A model generated the notes under the pieces. It made no database searches. It was not told the DNA's origin and was given only the letters and a program-made list of their open reading frames with translations. Made by a program: the position numbers and the translations under genes. Positions 1 to 7,886 of a DNA stretch of 64,000 nt are shown piece by piece; the first letter of the stretch is position 1, and every line of letters begins with the position of its first letter. The DNA is from Algoriphagus locisalis (GTDB taxonomy: Bacteria > Bacteroidota > Bacteroidia > Cytophagales > Cyclobacteriaceae): NCBI RefSeq assembly GCF_900116615.1, contig NZ_FPBF01000001.1, positions 124,001 to 188,000 of the forward strand. The letters are read 5' to 3'.

Positions 1-494
1 TGGCAGTAGCCCAGGTATTTGATGTCAGTGAGTGTGAAAGTAGAAGCGTTGATCAGAGCCAATCCATAGAAAATCAATGTAGCTGGAGCAACTATAACGA
101 GATATCCTCTGCTCATAAGTGCCAGACAGAATATGCCGCCTACTACTAATGGGACGAGAAGCGCTTGAATAAATCGCTTACTGGCAGGTGTCCAGAATTT
201 CTGGGCTTTTTTCTTGCTTTTACTTTGGCTCATTAGCCAAGCCGTGCCAATGGAAAACAGTAAAACCACAGCGGCTGTGACCAATAACTTGCCAAGGATG
301 TTCTCCTGTCCGATCAGTTCTATGTTTGTGCCAAAGGGTACATTGGGATAATAGACCCAAGCATAAGCTAAACCTGCAGCAATCAGTGCGTAGGTGCCTG
401 CTAGAATTCCAGATAGCCCACTGAGTGAAAGGAAGCGGGTGCTCCGTTCCATCATGGATTTGATTTCGGCAAGTTCTTGTTCTGGTTTCCTCAT
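1..494 (-). CDS. multi-pass membrane protein, C-terminus outside the window
   Basis: I do not recognise the family with confidence. The ATG at 494 opens a frame that stays open to base 1, giving 164 residues (starts MRKPEQELAEIKSMMERSTR). A short charged, probably helical N-terminus (1-20) is followed by four hydrophobic segments at about residues 21-48, 67-88, 108-128 and 131-150, so this is an inner-membrane protein. A basic, Lys-rich stretch (SKSKKKAQK) lies between segments two and three. No catalytic motif is visible. It is transcribed in the same direction as the LytTR pair, whose last gene ends 93 bases upstream, but no shared role can be shown. A different frame on the same strand also gives an open frame, but its composition is not protein-like. 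Confidence 0.75.
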   Translation of the reverse strand, partial: MRKPEQELAEIKSMMERSTRFLSLSGLSGILAGTYALIAAGLAYAWVYYPNVPFGTNIELIGQENILGKLLVTAAVVLLFSIGTAWLMSQSKSKKKAQKFWTPASKRFIQALLVPLVVGGIFCLALMSRGYLVIVAPATLIFYGLALINASTFTLTDIKYLGYC

Positions 495-587
495 AGTTAA
501 AAGTACTTTGAGTTACAAAGTAAAATGAAAAAAGTAACATTCTTACATCCTTTGAAAAATATAATTGGAAATTTTTAATAAGGAGTG

Positions 588-1283
588 CTATTCAAACTGT
601 TGTAACCTATTCAAAACGTCCTCTTTATAGGATCTGCTAATAGTTAATGCCTTTCCGTCGATTTCCAGGAACTCATGAGTATAGGAAGTGATAGCAGAAA
701 TGTTTCCTATGAAGGAGCGATGAAATCGGATAAATTGACTTTCAGGAAGTTTACTTTCAAAATTTGAAATGCTTTCCCGGACTAGAATGACTCTTTCTCT
801 GACATGAATTTTAATGTAATCAGAATAGCTTTCTACATAGAGAATGGAATCAAAGGCTATTTTCTCCATCTTGCGATCCTGCTTCACAAATATAAATTCA
901 GGTTTTTCTGAAGCGATTATGCTTCCTTTTTGATCCAACCCCTGTTTTACTTTTGCTACAGCTTTCAGGAATCTTTCAAATGGGATTGGTTTGAGCAAAT
1001 AATCTGTTGCTTCCAAATTGAATCCCTCCAAAGCATATTCGCGATAGGCAGTGGTGAAAATAACATGAATCTCTTGTGGGATAATTTTGGCGAAAGCCAT
1101 ACCATCTATTCCAGGCATATTGATGTCGAGGAAAATCAGATCAACTTGCTCTTGTTGAACCAAATTAAAGGCTTCATTGGCGTTGATGGCACATCCCACA
1201 AGATTTAAATGATCAACCTTGGAGACAAAGTCTTTCAAAATATTCTGCGCAATAGGTTCGTCGTCAACGATCAGGCAATTCAT
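588..1283 (-). CDS. LytTR-family response regulator
   Basis: DNA-binding response regulator of the LytTR/AlgR type, 231 residues. The receiver domain (about 1-115) has the acidic pair DDE at 7-9 and the likely phospho-acceptor Asp53 in FLDINMPG. The LytTR domain covers about 130-228, with the typical stretches FVKQDRKMEKI and FIRFHRSFIGN. Its ATG overlaps the TGA of the upstream sensor kinase by 4 bases (ATGA), so the two are translationally coupled and form a cognate pair: the kinase should phosphorylate Asp53 and the LytTR domain should then bind DNA. Targets are unknown. LytTR pairs often act on nearby genes, so the divergent 2578-4289 genes are candidates (inference). Confidence 0.93.
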   Translation of the reverse strand: MNCLIVDDEPIAQNILKDFVSKVDHLNLVGCAINANEAFNLVQQEQVDLIFLDINMPGIDGMAFAKIIPQEIHVIFTTAYREYALEGFNLEATDYLLKPIPFERFLKAVAKVKQGLDQKGSIIASEKPEFIFVKQDRKMEKIAFDSILYVESYSDYIKIHVRERVILVRESISNFESKLPESQFIRFHRSFIGNISAITSYTHEFLEIDGKALTISRSYKEDVLNRLQQFE

Positions 1284-2365
1284 GAGCTTTTGGGTTGATT
1301 CGTTTGTATGTGGAGGTTCATAATAAAGTAGCTACCAACTTTTTCAAAGGTAAAGTTATGAGCATTTGGATAGAGAAGTTCGAGACGTTTTTGGATGTTT
1401 TGAAGACCAATTCCAGATGATTCCAGCGGTTCTCTCTGATCTGTTTTCTCGACAGTATTTGTAAGGAAGAAATGTATGTTACCCTCAGCGGCATCGATTC
1501 TCAATTCCACGAAGGCCTCATTTCCTTGAGATTTTCCATGCTTGAAGCTGTTCTCAAGCAAAGGGAGAAAAAGCATCGGTGCGATCATTTCGCCAGTCAA
1601 CTGTTTTGGAAAGGTCGATTCAATTTTAAGCTTTTCCCCATGTCTCAACTTTTCTAAATCCAAATAATCTTTCAAATGATCCACTTCATCTTGAAGTGGG
1701 ACAAAGGACTTTTTGGTTTGGTACAGGATATAGTCCAGCAGGTTTGAAAGTTTCAAAATCAGCTCCGGCGTTTGGTCACTTTTTGCGATAGCAGAACCAT
1801 AAATAGTATTCAAAGTATTGAACAAAAAGTGTGGGTGGATCTGCATTTTGAGGTAGGAGAGTTCGTCTTGTTTCAGCTGAAGTTCACCGTTTACCAGCGC
1901 AAATTGTAACTCCTTGTTTCGTAGGTAAATCTTATAGCTTTCCCTGTAGGCCGAGAATAAAGAAGTAATCAGGACAATGATATATACACCAATAATGATG
2001 AGGTATAAGTTCTTGCTCATCATGAAACCACTGTCTATTGTTTCCAAAGAATTAATGAAAATGAAGCCATAAAAGGAGGATAGGGCAATTAGAAAAAATG
2101 TAATGATTAGGGTGTAAATCGTGTATAGCGCAAACAAGAAGTACTTTTGCTGAAAAAGGTATTTTGGGATAATATAAAAACTGAAAACGTTAACCATTCC
2201 CATGGTGACCGGAAGAAGAAATACTCCAAAAGTGAAAGCAGGAGCGAGATCGGAAATAGTTATTCCGAAGTAAAAAGTAAAGAACAAAAGAGCGCCTAGA
2301 CAGATGGATAACTGTTCGAGAAGCTTCTTTGATACCTGAATTAACAACCGCTTTTTATTCTTCAT
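1280..2365 (-). CDS. LytS/YehU-type sensor histidine kinase
   Basis: Membrane histidine kinase of the His_kinase (PF06580) type, about 361 residues. I place the start at the ATG at 2365; the frame can be extended only to a TTG four codons upstream. Four transmembrane helices span about 15-145 with short loops and no obvious extracellular sensor domain. A short coiled segment (about 150-175) leads to the H-box IHPHFLFNTLNTIYG, with His179 of PHF as the likely phospho-acceptor. The ATPase part has LLENSFKHG (N-box) and GIGLQNIQKRLELLY (G-box). It is the first gene of a two-gene operon with the LytTR regulator, with which it overlaps by 4 bases. Confidence 0.93.
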   Translation of the reverse strand: MKNKKRLLIQVSKKLLEQLSICLGALLFFTFYFGITISDLAPAFTFGVFLLPVTMGMVNVFSFYIIPKYLFQQKYFLFALYTIYTLIITFFLIALSSFYGFIFINSLETIDSGFMMSKNLYLIIIGVYIIVLITSLFSAYRESYKIYLRNKELQFALVNGELQLKQDELSYLKMQIHPHFLFNTLNTIYGSAIAKSDQTPELILKLSNLLDYILYQTKKSFVPLQDEVDHLKDYLDLEKLRHGEKLKIESTFPKQLTGEMIAPMLFLPLLENSFKHGKSQGNEAFVELRIDAAEGNIHFFLTNTVEKTDQREPLESSGIGLQNIQKRLELLYPNAHNFTFEKVGSYFIMNLHIQTNQPKSS

Positions 2366-2377
2366 TGAAATGGACAA

Positions 2378-2577
2378 GGTCTAGTAAAAAATTGTATTTG
2401 CAAAGAATTTGCGACCGTTGACAGGATATGGAGGATAAGTTGCTCTGCGAGGTAGGTTTATTCCAAAATCACCTGAATTTCCGTCAATACTGTGGTTGAG
2501 TCGGTTGTTGATCGCAAAACTTACATTAAAAACTCTGAGTGCTATATACTTGCATTATCAACTAATCACCAAAATCC
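2378..2577. other. divergent intergenic region
   Basis: This 200-base region separates the leftward kinase/regulator operon from the rightward ExbB-like/serine hydrolase pair and must hold both promoters. Upstream of the 2578 gene there is TATACTTG, a near match to the Bacteroidota -7 element TAnnTTTG, but no clear -33 partner. I see no gene, long repeat or hairpin here. Confidence 0.4.
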
Positions 2578-3000
2578 ATGAACACTTACACTGCTATATT
2601 TACTCAAAAAATTGTTCTAACAAATGTCCTCATCGAAAGATTTGTCGAAGGCGGAGTGACAGGAATGACTCTTATTGTAGTATGCTTACTTCTTGCTGTT
2701 TTTTTTTCATTTAAAGCCTTTGCCAATTTGAATGGGGATAAAGCTACCTTTTTGAAATATAAAAAGCTCATCAACCAAGTGGTGCTTCTTGGATTAGTGA
2801 TTTCAATTGTTAATAGTTTGATGGGGTTGATTCAGGGATTTGATGCACTTGAGGCCACAGGCGGAGCGGATCCAGCAATTTTAGCTGGAGGGTTAAAAAT
2901 CACTTTGCTCTCACCGTTATTTGGATTAACTGTCTTTATCATTGGCTACTCAGCAACTTTTATTTTGTCTTGGATGAGAAAAGCTGATACAGAATCCTAA
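2578..3000 (+). CDS. small MotA/TolQ/ExbB-like membrane protein
   Basis: 140-residue inner-membrane protein with three hydrophobic segments at about 28-52, 62-82 and 105-130. The C-terminal part (ADPAILAGGLKITLLSPLFG, then LTVFIIGYSATF) resembles the conserved core of the MotA/TolQ/ExbB proton-channel family, where a Gly/Ala-rich loop leads into the last pore helix. It is much shorter than usual ExbB (about 220-240) and lacks the long cytoplasmic domain. No ExbD/TolR/MotB partner lies next to it. The ATG at 2578 is the only good start. The serine hydrolase begins 41 bases after its stop and is probably co-transcribed. The family assignment is moderately secure; a proton-channel function is not. 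Confidence 0.6.
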   Translation: MNTYTAIFTQKIVLTNVLIERFVEGGVTGMTLIVVCLLLAVFFSFKAFANLNGDKATFLKYKKLINQVVLLGLVISIVNSLMGLIQGFDALEATGGADPAILAGGLKITLLSPLFGLTVFIIGYSATFILSWMRKADTES

Positions 3001-3041
3001 TGGAAAGTTTCTATTCCAAATAAAGATCAAACTGAAATTCA

Positions 3042-4289
3042 ATGAAAGTATTTAAGAGAATAGCATGGATAGGACTATCTGTATTAGTCTGGACCATTTT
3101 TGTAGGACTAGGGTTTATAAATGGGTTTTTGTTGAGGGGAATCACGTCTAGTGATACTTCTGAGGCTTTTATCGAAGTGTCAACAGAAGAAATTGAAAAC
3201 GAGGTGGAAGGAAGCTTAGCGATGGTGCTCATAGAAGATGGAGAGGTTTCGCAAGACTTTTTTTATTCTATAGACCAACCTGTAAATGGCAACACAGTAT
3301 TTCCAGTAGCATCAGTTAGCAAGTGGGTGACTTCTTTTGGTATTATGAAACTGGTCGAGCAAGGAAAGGTGGACTTGGACAAACCAATAGACGATTACCT
3401 GACGAGGTGGCATCTTCCTGAAAGTGATTTTGATAATAGAAAGGTGACTGTACGGAGACTGCTCTCGCATTCTGCTGGCTTAGTGGATGATTTGGGCTAT
3501 GAAGGTTTTGCGCGTGGAGAAAAAGTCCAGACCATTGAGGAGTCATTAACCAAAGCTTCAGACTCGCCTTATGCTGAAGGTGTAGCAAGAGTAGGTGTTG
3601 AGCCAGATACTGAGTATTTGTATTCAGGAGCAGGATATACGATTTTACAATTGTTGATAGAGGAAATCAGTGGACAATCCTTTCAGGACTACATGACTGA
3701 GGCAGTCTTTGAACCTCTGAGAATGAACAATTCGACCTTTGTTTTAGCAGACAAGCCCAATCTTCAATTGGCTCAGCTATATAAGGAAGATGGTACACTT
3801 ACAGAGCCCCGTACTTTCACAGCTCTTGCGGCAGCTTCTTTATTTACCAGCACAGCAGATTTGAGTAAGTTTCTCATAGCAAACCTTACTGATAATCCGG
3901 TATTACGCCGTGAGACTATTTTGCAAATGAGCAAGCCGGAAACCTTTATCAATAAGATAGGAGTGTATGGTTTGGGGCCACACCTATACAGTCAGAATGA
4001 TGCGCAATCTAATATAATTGGCCATGATGGAAGTGGAGGTACTATTGTCATCAATACGGCGGCCAGGGTAAATATCAAATCAAATAATGGAATTATTGCT
4101 TTGACCATGGGCAATCCTTCAGTTGCATCGGAGATTGCTGACGAGTGGTTGTTTTGGGAAGCCGGGATTGCAGATTTTGTAGTGATGCAGCGCAATATTC
4201 CATTTCTAATCAAGCTGTTGGTCGTAGGTTACCTAGTTATTCTTGCGGTATCTATCAGCATTATTCGCAAGGTTAAAAGTGAAAGTTAG
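3042..4289 (+). CDS. class C beta-lactamase-like serine hydrolase, membrane-anchored at both ends
   Basis: 415-residue protein of the Beta-lactamase (PF00144) / penicillin-binding-protein-like family. The N-terminus (about 8-32) is a hydrophobic anchor. The nucleophile motif is SVSK (Ser91, Lys94), the second motif is YSG (Tyr194) instead of YxN, and the third is HDGSGG in place of KTG; these variants are common in esterase/peptidase members rather than true AmpC enzymes. A second hydrophobic helix near the C-terminus (about 385-410) ends in a basic tail, so the catalytic domain should sit in the periplasm between two anchors. Substrate unknown; a D-amino-acid peptide or ester is more likely than a beta-lactam drug. 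It probably forms an operon with the preceding small membrane protein and is convergent with the next gene. Confidence 0.85.
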   Translation: MKVFKRIAWIGLSVLVWTIFVGLGFINGFLLRGITSSDTSEAFIEVSTEEIENEVEGSLAMVLIEDGEVSQDFFYSIDQPVNGNTVFPVASVSKWVTSFGIMKLVEQGKVDLDKPIDDYLTRWHLPESDFDNRKVTVRRLLSHSAGLVDDLGYEGFARGEKVQTIEESLTKASDSPYAEGVARVGVEPDTEYLYSGAGYTILQLLIEEISGQSFQDYMTEAVFEPLRMNNSTFVLADKPNLQLAQLYKEDGTLTEPRTFTALAAASLFTSTADLSKFLIANLTDNPVLRRETILQMSKPETFINKIGVYGLGPHLYSQNDAQSNIIGHDGSGGTIVINTAARVNIKSNNGIIALTMGNPSVASEIADEWLFWEAGIADFVVMQRNIPFLIKLLVVGYLVILAVSISIIRKVKSES

Positions 4290-4325
4290 AATCAAACATC
4301 AAACTAATTTAAGGTTAAAACTCAC

Positions 4326-4775
4326 TTACTCCCCTTCAGGTATCGCCATGGTATGATTACCTGTCAAAAGACATTTGCCATCCACATCCACGTAAGTTCG
4401 CATAAAGTGGTATTTGGTAGGAGTGGGGCCTCGGTCCACGACGGTGAAACCCGTTACTATTGCCGTGTTACCTGTGATTTCCACTTTCACTTCACTTTGT
4501 GTCCGGGACCGGGTATTTGTAGTTCCTTTTGCCGCTTGGATTTCAGTTCGCTTGATGACATCCTCCTTTGTATCGATCATCGAGGCATGATTGTGTACCC
4601 AAATGAAGTTTTCAGCAAGCGTACTTTTGAAAAATTCTGGATCTGGGTTTAGGTTGTTAGCCTCCCACTGCGCGTCTAGGGCTTTGATGGAAGCTGCTGT
4701 CATGCAGGATTGCTGGGCAAAAGTGTTAAGTAAAGTGAGGATGTTGAAAAGAACAAAGAGAATAACTGGTTTCAT
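4326..4775 (-). CDS. secreted SnoaL/DUF4440-like (NTF2 fold) protein
   Basis: 149-residue protein with a signal peptide (hydrophobic 4-18, cleavage after TFAQ at 18-21). The mature part fits the NTF2-like/DUF4440 pattern: an N-terminal helix (IKALDAQWEANNLNPDPEFF), FIWVHNHASMIDTKEDVI, and strands ending in TGFTVVDRGPTPTKYHFMRT. Proteins of this fold include small enzymes and ligand-binding proteins, and no catalytic site can be assigned from sequence. It is a single gene, convergent with the serine hydrolase across 36 bases without a clear terminator hairpin. Confidence 0.75.
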   Translation of the reverse strand: MKPVILFVLFNILTLLNTFAQQSCMTAASIKALDAQWEANNLNPDPEFFKSTLAENFIWVHNHASMIDTKEDVIKRTEIQAAKGTTNTRSRTQSEVKVEITGNTAIVTGFTVVDRGPTPTKYHFMRTYVDVDGKCLLTGNHTMAIPEGE

Positions 4776-5149
4776 GCCTTGAGGAATTTGGGTAAAAACT
4801 AATGTGATGCTATTTAAGATGATTTGATCTATAAGTCAACTTTGGCTGGGGATGAGAGTTTCTGTAAGCTTTGGTTTACTATTTTCCAGAGAAGTTAATA
4901 TAGGATTATTCTTAGGGTAAAATTGTAATAATGGTTAATTACTTATATATTGAAAGAGGCTTTGTTGTAATTTTTAATTAAGATTTTTTATCGGTAGTTA
5001 CAGGTTAGAAATCTTTTTTTTAAATGTAAATAACAGCCGGATTTTAAGAGCAAGTTGTTGTATGACAGCTTTATAAAAGCTTGAGTATTTTAGTTTGAGA
5101 ATGTCTTTTTTTAGTTTTTCTTAATTTAATTATAGGTTAATCAATCTAT
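4776..5149. other. AT-rich intergenic region without a gene
   Basis: 374 bases between divergent genes, strongly AT-rich, with T-runs and many short A/T words. A 6-bp inverted repeat (AGCTTT-ATA-AAAGCT) lies around 5070-5084. Near 5100 there is TAGTTTG, one base short of the TAnnTTTG consensus and about 45 bases before the 5150 start. I see no reading frame of note and no RNA gene; this most likely holds two promoters. Confidence 0.4.
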
Positions 5150-6412
5150 ATGAACCAAAAATCCACCACCATTCTGGTTCCTGTGATTCCTGAAAAGATT
5201 CAGGATTTATTAGATCAATTGGCAGATATCAAACAGAAATCTCAGCATGGGATATCGAAAGAATTTGACGAGTTATCCATCATACATTTTGCCCGTTGGG
5301 TCGTGATCGACCACGGGAAGTCCTATATAAAAGATGAACAGAAAAGGAATCCCAAATTACTTTTTGTAATCGATTACGATGGAGATGAAGGAGAAATGCT
5401 TCACAAAGTCTGCGAAAGTTCCAGCACCATTTTGGACTTGGTTTATGTTTTTTGCGAAGGCTACCCACCTTTAAATACAATCACAGAAGCAAGCAGACAT
5501 TTCTACCTAGAGAGCCACGTCATCAAAGATGCAGCTGTTTACATAGGAGCACCGGGAAGGTCCGTCATGCAGATAAGAAAAGAGAAAAAGCTTCGTGATT
5601 TTATTCGGGAGTTTATCGATTCCAGGTCTTGGGAAGATGTCCCGGCTGAAACTGTCCACCTGAAAATCAAAGAGCAGGTATTGTCAAATGCTGAATTCTC
5701 TTACTTGAAAGGAGAAAGAGTGAACGTGCCCCGAATCAATTATGTGGGAGCAGTTTTGTTAGGGATTTGCTTGCTCGCTTTATTGCCCTTTATCCTTATT
5801 CTGGTGTTGATTGTGCACTTCTTTTATGAGCGAAAGGATGAGAATTTCACGAAGAAAAGGAGCCAGTTGGACGATGGGTTTTTGACGGAGTTGGAAATGT
5901 ATGAAGATTTTAAGAACCAAAATCAGTTTACTCAATTAGTTGATATGAAGGAAGGTACAATCCGCCTGATCTCAATCAAATTCATGTTTTTGCTCTCAAA
6001 TTTCCTGATCAAATTCATTTTCACTCAGGGAAAGCTAATGGGTATTCCCACCATACATTTTGCTAAATGGGTGATGTTCGAGAAGAATTCCAGAGTGCTG
6101 TTTTTCTCCAATTTCGATGGGAGCTGGCAGCAATACCTTGGAGATTTTATAGATAATAGTGGCTGGGGACTGACTGGGATTTTCTCTAATACCAAGGTGT
6201 TTCCCAAAACAAACTTTTTAATAACTGGCGGTGCCTACAGGGAAGAGTATTTTCTTGCCTGGAGCCGTAATTCAGAATTAGTGACGAATTTTTGGTACAC
6301 CGCTTATCCAGACCTTTCCATCAAAAACATCAATAACAACACCAGAATTCGAGTACAATTGATGAAGACACTTTCAGAACGTCAGGCTGCCAAATTTCTT
6401 AAACTCCTTTAG
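5150..6412 (+). CDS. internally duplicated membrane protein of unknown function, partner of DyP peroxidase
   Basis: 420 residues; I do not know a named function. The sequence holds two related halves. Half A has IIHFARWVVIDHG (about 43-55) followed by LLFVIDYDGDEGEMLHKVC (about 64-82). Half B has TIHFAKWVMFEKN (about 300-312) followed by VLFFSNFDGSWQQYLGDFID (about 315-334). The shared pattern is IHFA(R/K)WV, a short gap, then LLF..(D/N)(Y/F)DG. The halves are separated by a strong transmembrane helix (about 196-222) and a second hydrophobic stretch (about 270-292). The DyP gene starts 3 bases after the stop, so the two are one operon. Similar duplicated proteins next to haem peroxidases are, to my memory, known only as hypothetical proteins. 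The context suggests a membrane-associated role in oxidation of a hydrophobic substrate (inference). Confidence 0.8.
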   Translation: MNQKSTTILVPVIPEKIQDLLDQLADIKQKSQHGISKEFDELSIIHFARWVVIDHGKSYIKDEQKRNPKLLFVIDYDGDEGEMLHKVCESSSTILDLVYVFCEGYPPLNTITEASRHFYLESHVIKDAAVYIGAPGRSVMQIRKEKKLRDFIREFIDSRSWEDVPAETVHLKIKEQVLSNAEFSYLKGERVNVPRINYVGAVLLGICLLALLPFILILVLIVHFFYERKDENFTKKRSQLDDGFLTELEMYEDFKNQNQFTQLVDMKEGTIRLISIKFMFLLSNFLIKFIFTQGKLMGIPTIHFAKWVMFEKNSRVLFFSNFDGSWQQYLGDFIDNSGWGLTGIFSNTKVFPKTNFLITGGAYREEYFLAWSRNSELVTNFWYTAYPDLSIKNINNNTRIRVQLMKTLSERQAAKFLKLL

Positions 6413-6415
6413 ACT

Positions 6416-7876
6416 ATGCATACTACCATGCTAGAATTAGAAAATATCCAAGGTTACCTGATCCGAGGGTATGCTCATATGCTGTATTCGAGGTTTGTTT
6501 ACTTACAGATTTCTGATGCTATAGCCACTAAAAAATGGCTGTCAAAGTCTTGGCAGGAGATGACTTCTGCCAGACATATTCACGATAAGTCGGAAATAGC
6601 CCCTACGCATTTGAACATTGCTTTTACCCATGCAGGCCTGGGAAAGCTCGGGCTGCATGAGGAGAATCTTGCAGCATTTTCCAGAGAATTCAGACAAGGG
6701 ATGGTTTCGGATCATCGAACCAGACTTTTGGGTGATTTTGGAACGAGCCGTCCCGAGGTTTGGAATTGGGGAGGTCCGCGAAATGAAAACATCCACCTCT
6801 GCTTGATGGTGTTTGGTAATGATAAGTCTTCAAATGATGACCTTGAAAAAGATAAAGTTGTATGCCTGGAATACTACAGAGAGTTAGCGGCTGATTTTGA
6901 GGCAAATGGCCTGACGGAACTATTCTATATAGACGGGCAAACGCAGCCGGATAATAAAGAACACTTTGGGTTTAGGGACGGGGTGTCACAGCCGATCATC
7001 GAGGGATCTGGAAGAGTGGGAAACAAAGATGACGTGATCAAAGCCGGAGAGTTTGTTTTTGGCTACAAAAACGAATTCGGGGTATATCCAGACACTCCTT
7101 TGATCGTAAAGGAGCAAGGTGATTTGAATCTATTGACGCCTGACGCAGGTGGAAGTGGTCAAAAAGACCTTGGGAAAGACGGTACGTTCATGGTGATGCG
7201 CCAATTGGATCAGGATGTCAATAAATTTTGGAGCTACCTGAATGACAAAACCAAAAACCCGGATGGAACAATCAATGCAGCAGAAAGCCTAAAATTAGGA
7301 GCGAAGTTTATGGGAAGATGGCAGAGTGGAGCACCTATTGCGCTTTTTCCGGAGACTGATCCTGGGCCTCATAGTGATGTTAATGACTTTGGTTATGCGA
7401 AATTTGATAAGGAGGGTTTAAAATGCCCGTTTGGCTCACACCTGAGAAGGATGAACCCAAGAGATAACGTAGATGATCATGGTAAAAAGGAGTCATTAAA
7501 ACTAAGTAAGCAGCATAGAATAATCAGACGTGCCAGGCTATATGGGGAGATCTATGAAGGATCTCCCACGAATATTACCCCAAAAGGCGATGTGGGTCTG
7601 CTATTTATTTGTTTCAATGCAGACATTAGCCGTCAATTTGAATTTCTACAATATACCTGGGCAAATCTTCCCAAAAACAAGGAGCTTTACAATGATCCAG
7701 ACCCTATTATCGGAGTAAAGGAAACCCCGGATCTCGGTGAAGAACAAAATTTCACCATTCAAGATGAACCTGTAAACAAAACTGTTAAAGACTTACCACG
7801 AGTGATCACGGTGAAAGGTGGCGCATATTTCTTTTTTCCTTCTATAAATGTGCTGCGTTACTTAGCTACGATTTAA
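6416..7876 (+). CDS. DyP-type haem peroxidase
   Basis: 486-residue dye-decolourising-type peroxidase. The family motif GxxDG is present as GFRDG (Asp188 is the catalytic acid), the proximal haem ligand is His342 in CPFGSHLRRMNPRD, and a distal Arg lies in DISRQFEFLQ. The length matches the long DyP classes rather than the short bacterial EfeB or DyP-B groups. No signal peptide or Tat motif is visible, so it is cytoplasmic unless held at the membrane by its partner. DyP enzymes use hydrogen peroxide to oxidise a wide range of organic substrates; the substrate here is unknown. The ATG at 6416 follows the upstream stop by 3 bases; an internal ATG four codons later is possible. The gene is convergent with the catalase-like gene, 10 bases away. 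Confidence 0.95.
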   Translation: MHTTMLELENIQGYLIRGYAHMLYSRFVYLQISDAIATKKWLSKSWQEMTSARHIHDKSEIAPTHLNIAFTHAGLGKLGLHEENLAAFSREFRQGMVSDHRTRLLGDFGTSRPEVWNWGGPRNENIHLCLMVFGNDKSSNDDLEKDKVVCLEYYRELAADFEANGLTELFYIDGQTQPDNKEHFGFRDGVSQPIIEGSGRVGNKDDVIKAGEFVFGYKNEFGVYPDTPLIVKEQGDLNLLTPDAGGSGQKDLGKDGTFMVMRQLDQDVNKFWSYLNDKTKNPDGTINAAESLKLGAKFMGRWQSGAPIALFPETDPGPHSDVNDFGYAKFDKEGLKCPFGSHLRRMNPRDNVDDHGKKESLKLSKQHRIIRRARLYGEIYEGSPTNITPKGDVGLLFICFNADISRQFEFLQYTWANLPKNKELYNDPDPIIGVKETPDLGEEQNFTIQDEPVNKTVKDLPRVITVKGGAYFFFPSINVLRYLATI

Positions 7877-7886
7877 GCTGGCTCAG

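Noticed and set aside
220..540. Open frame on the minus strand at the left edge
   Set aside because: The composition (many Cys, His, Trp and Arg) is not protein-like; the membrane protein frame from ATG 494 explains the same DNA.
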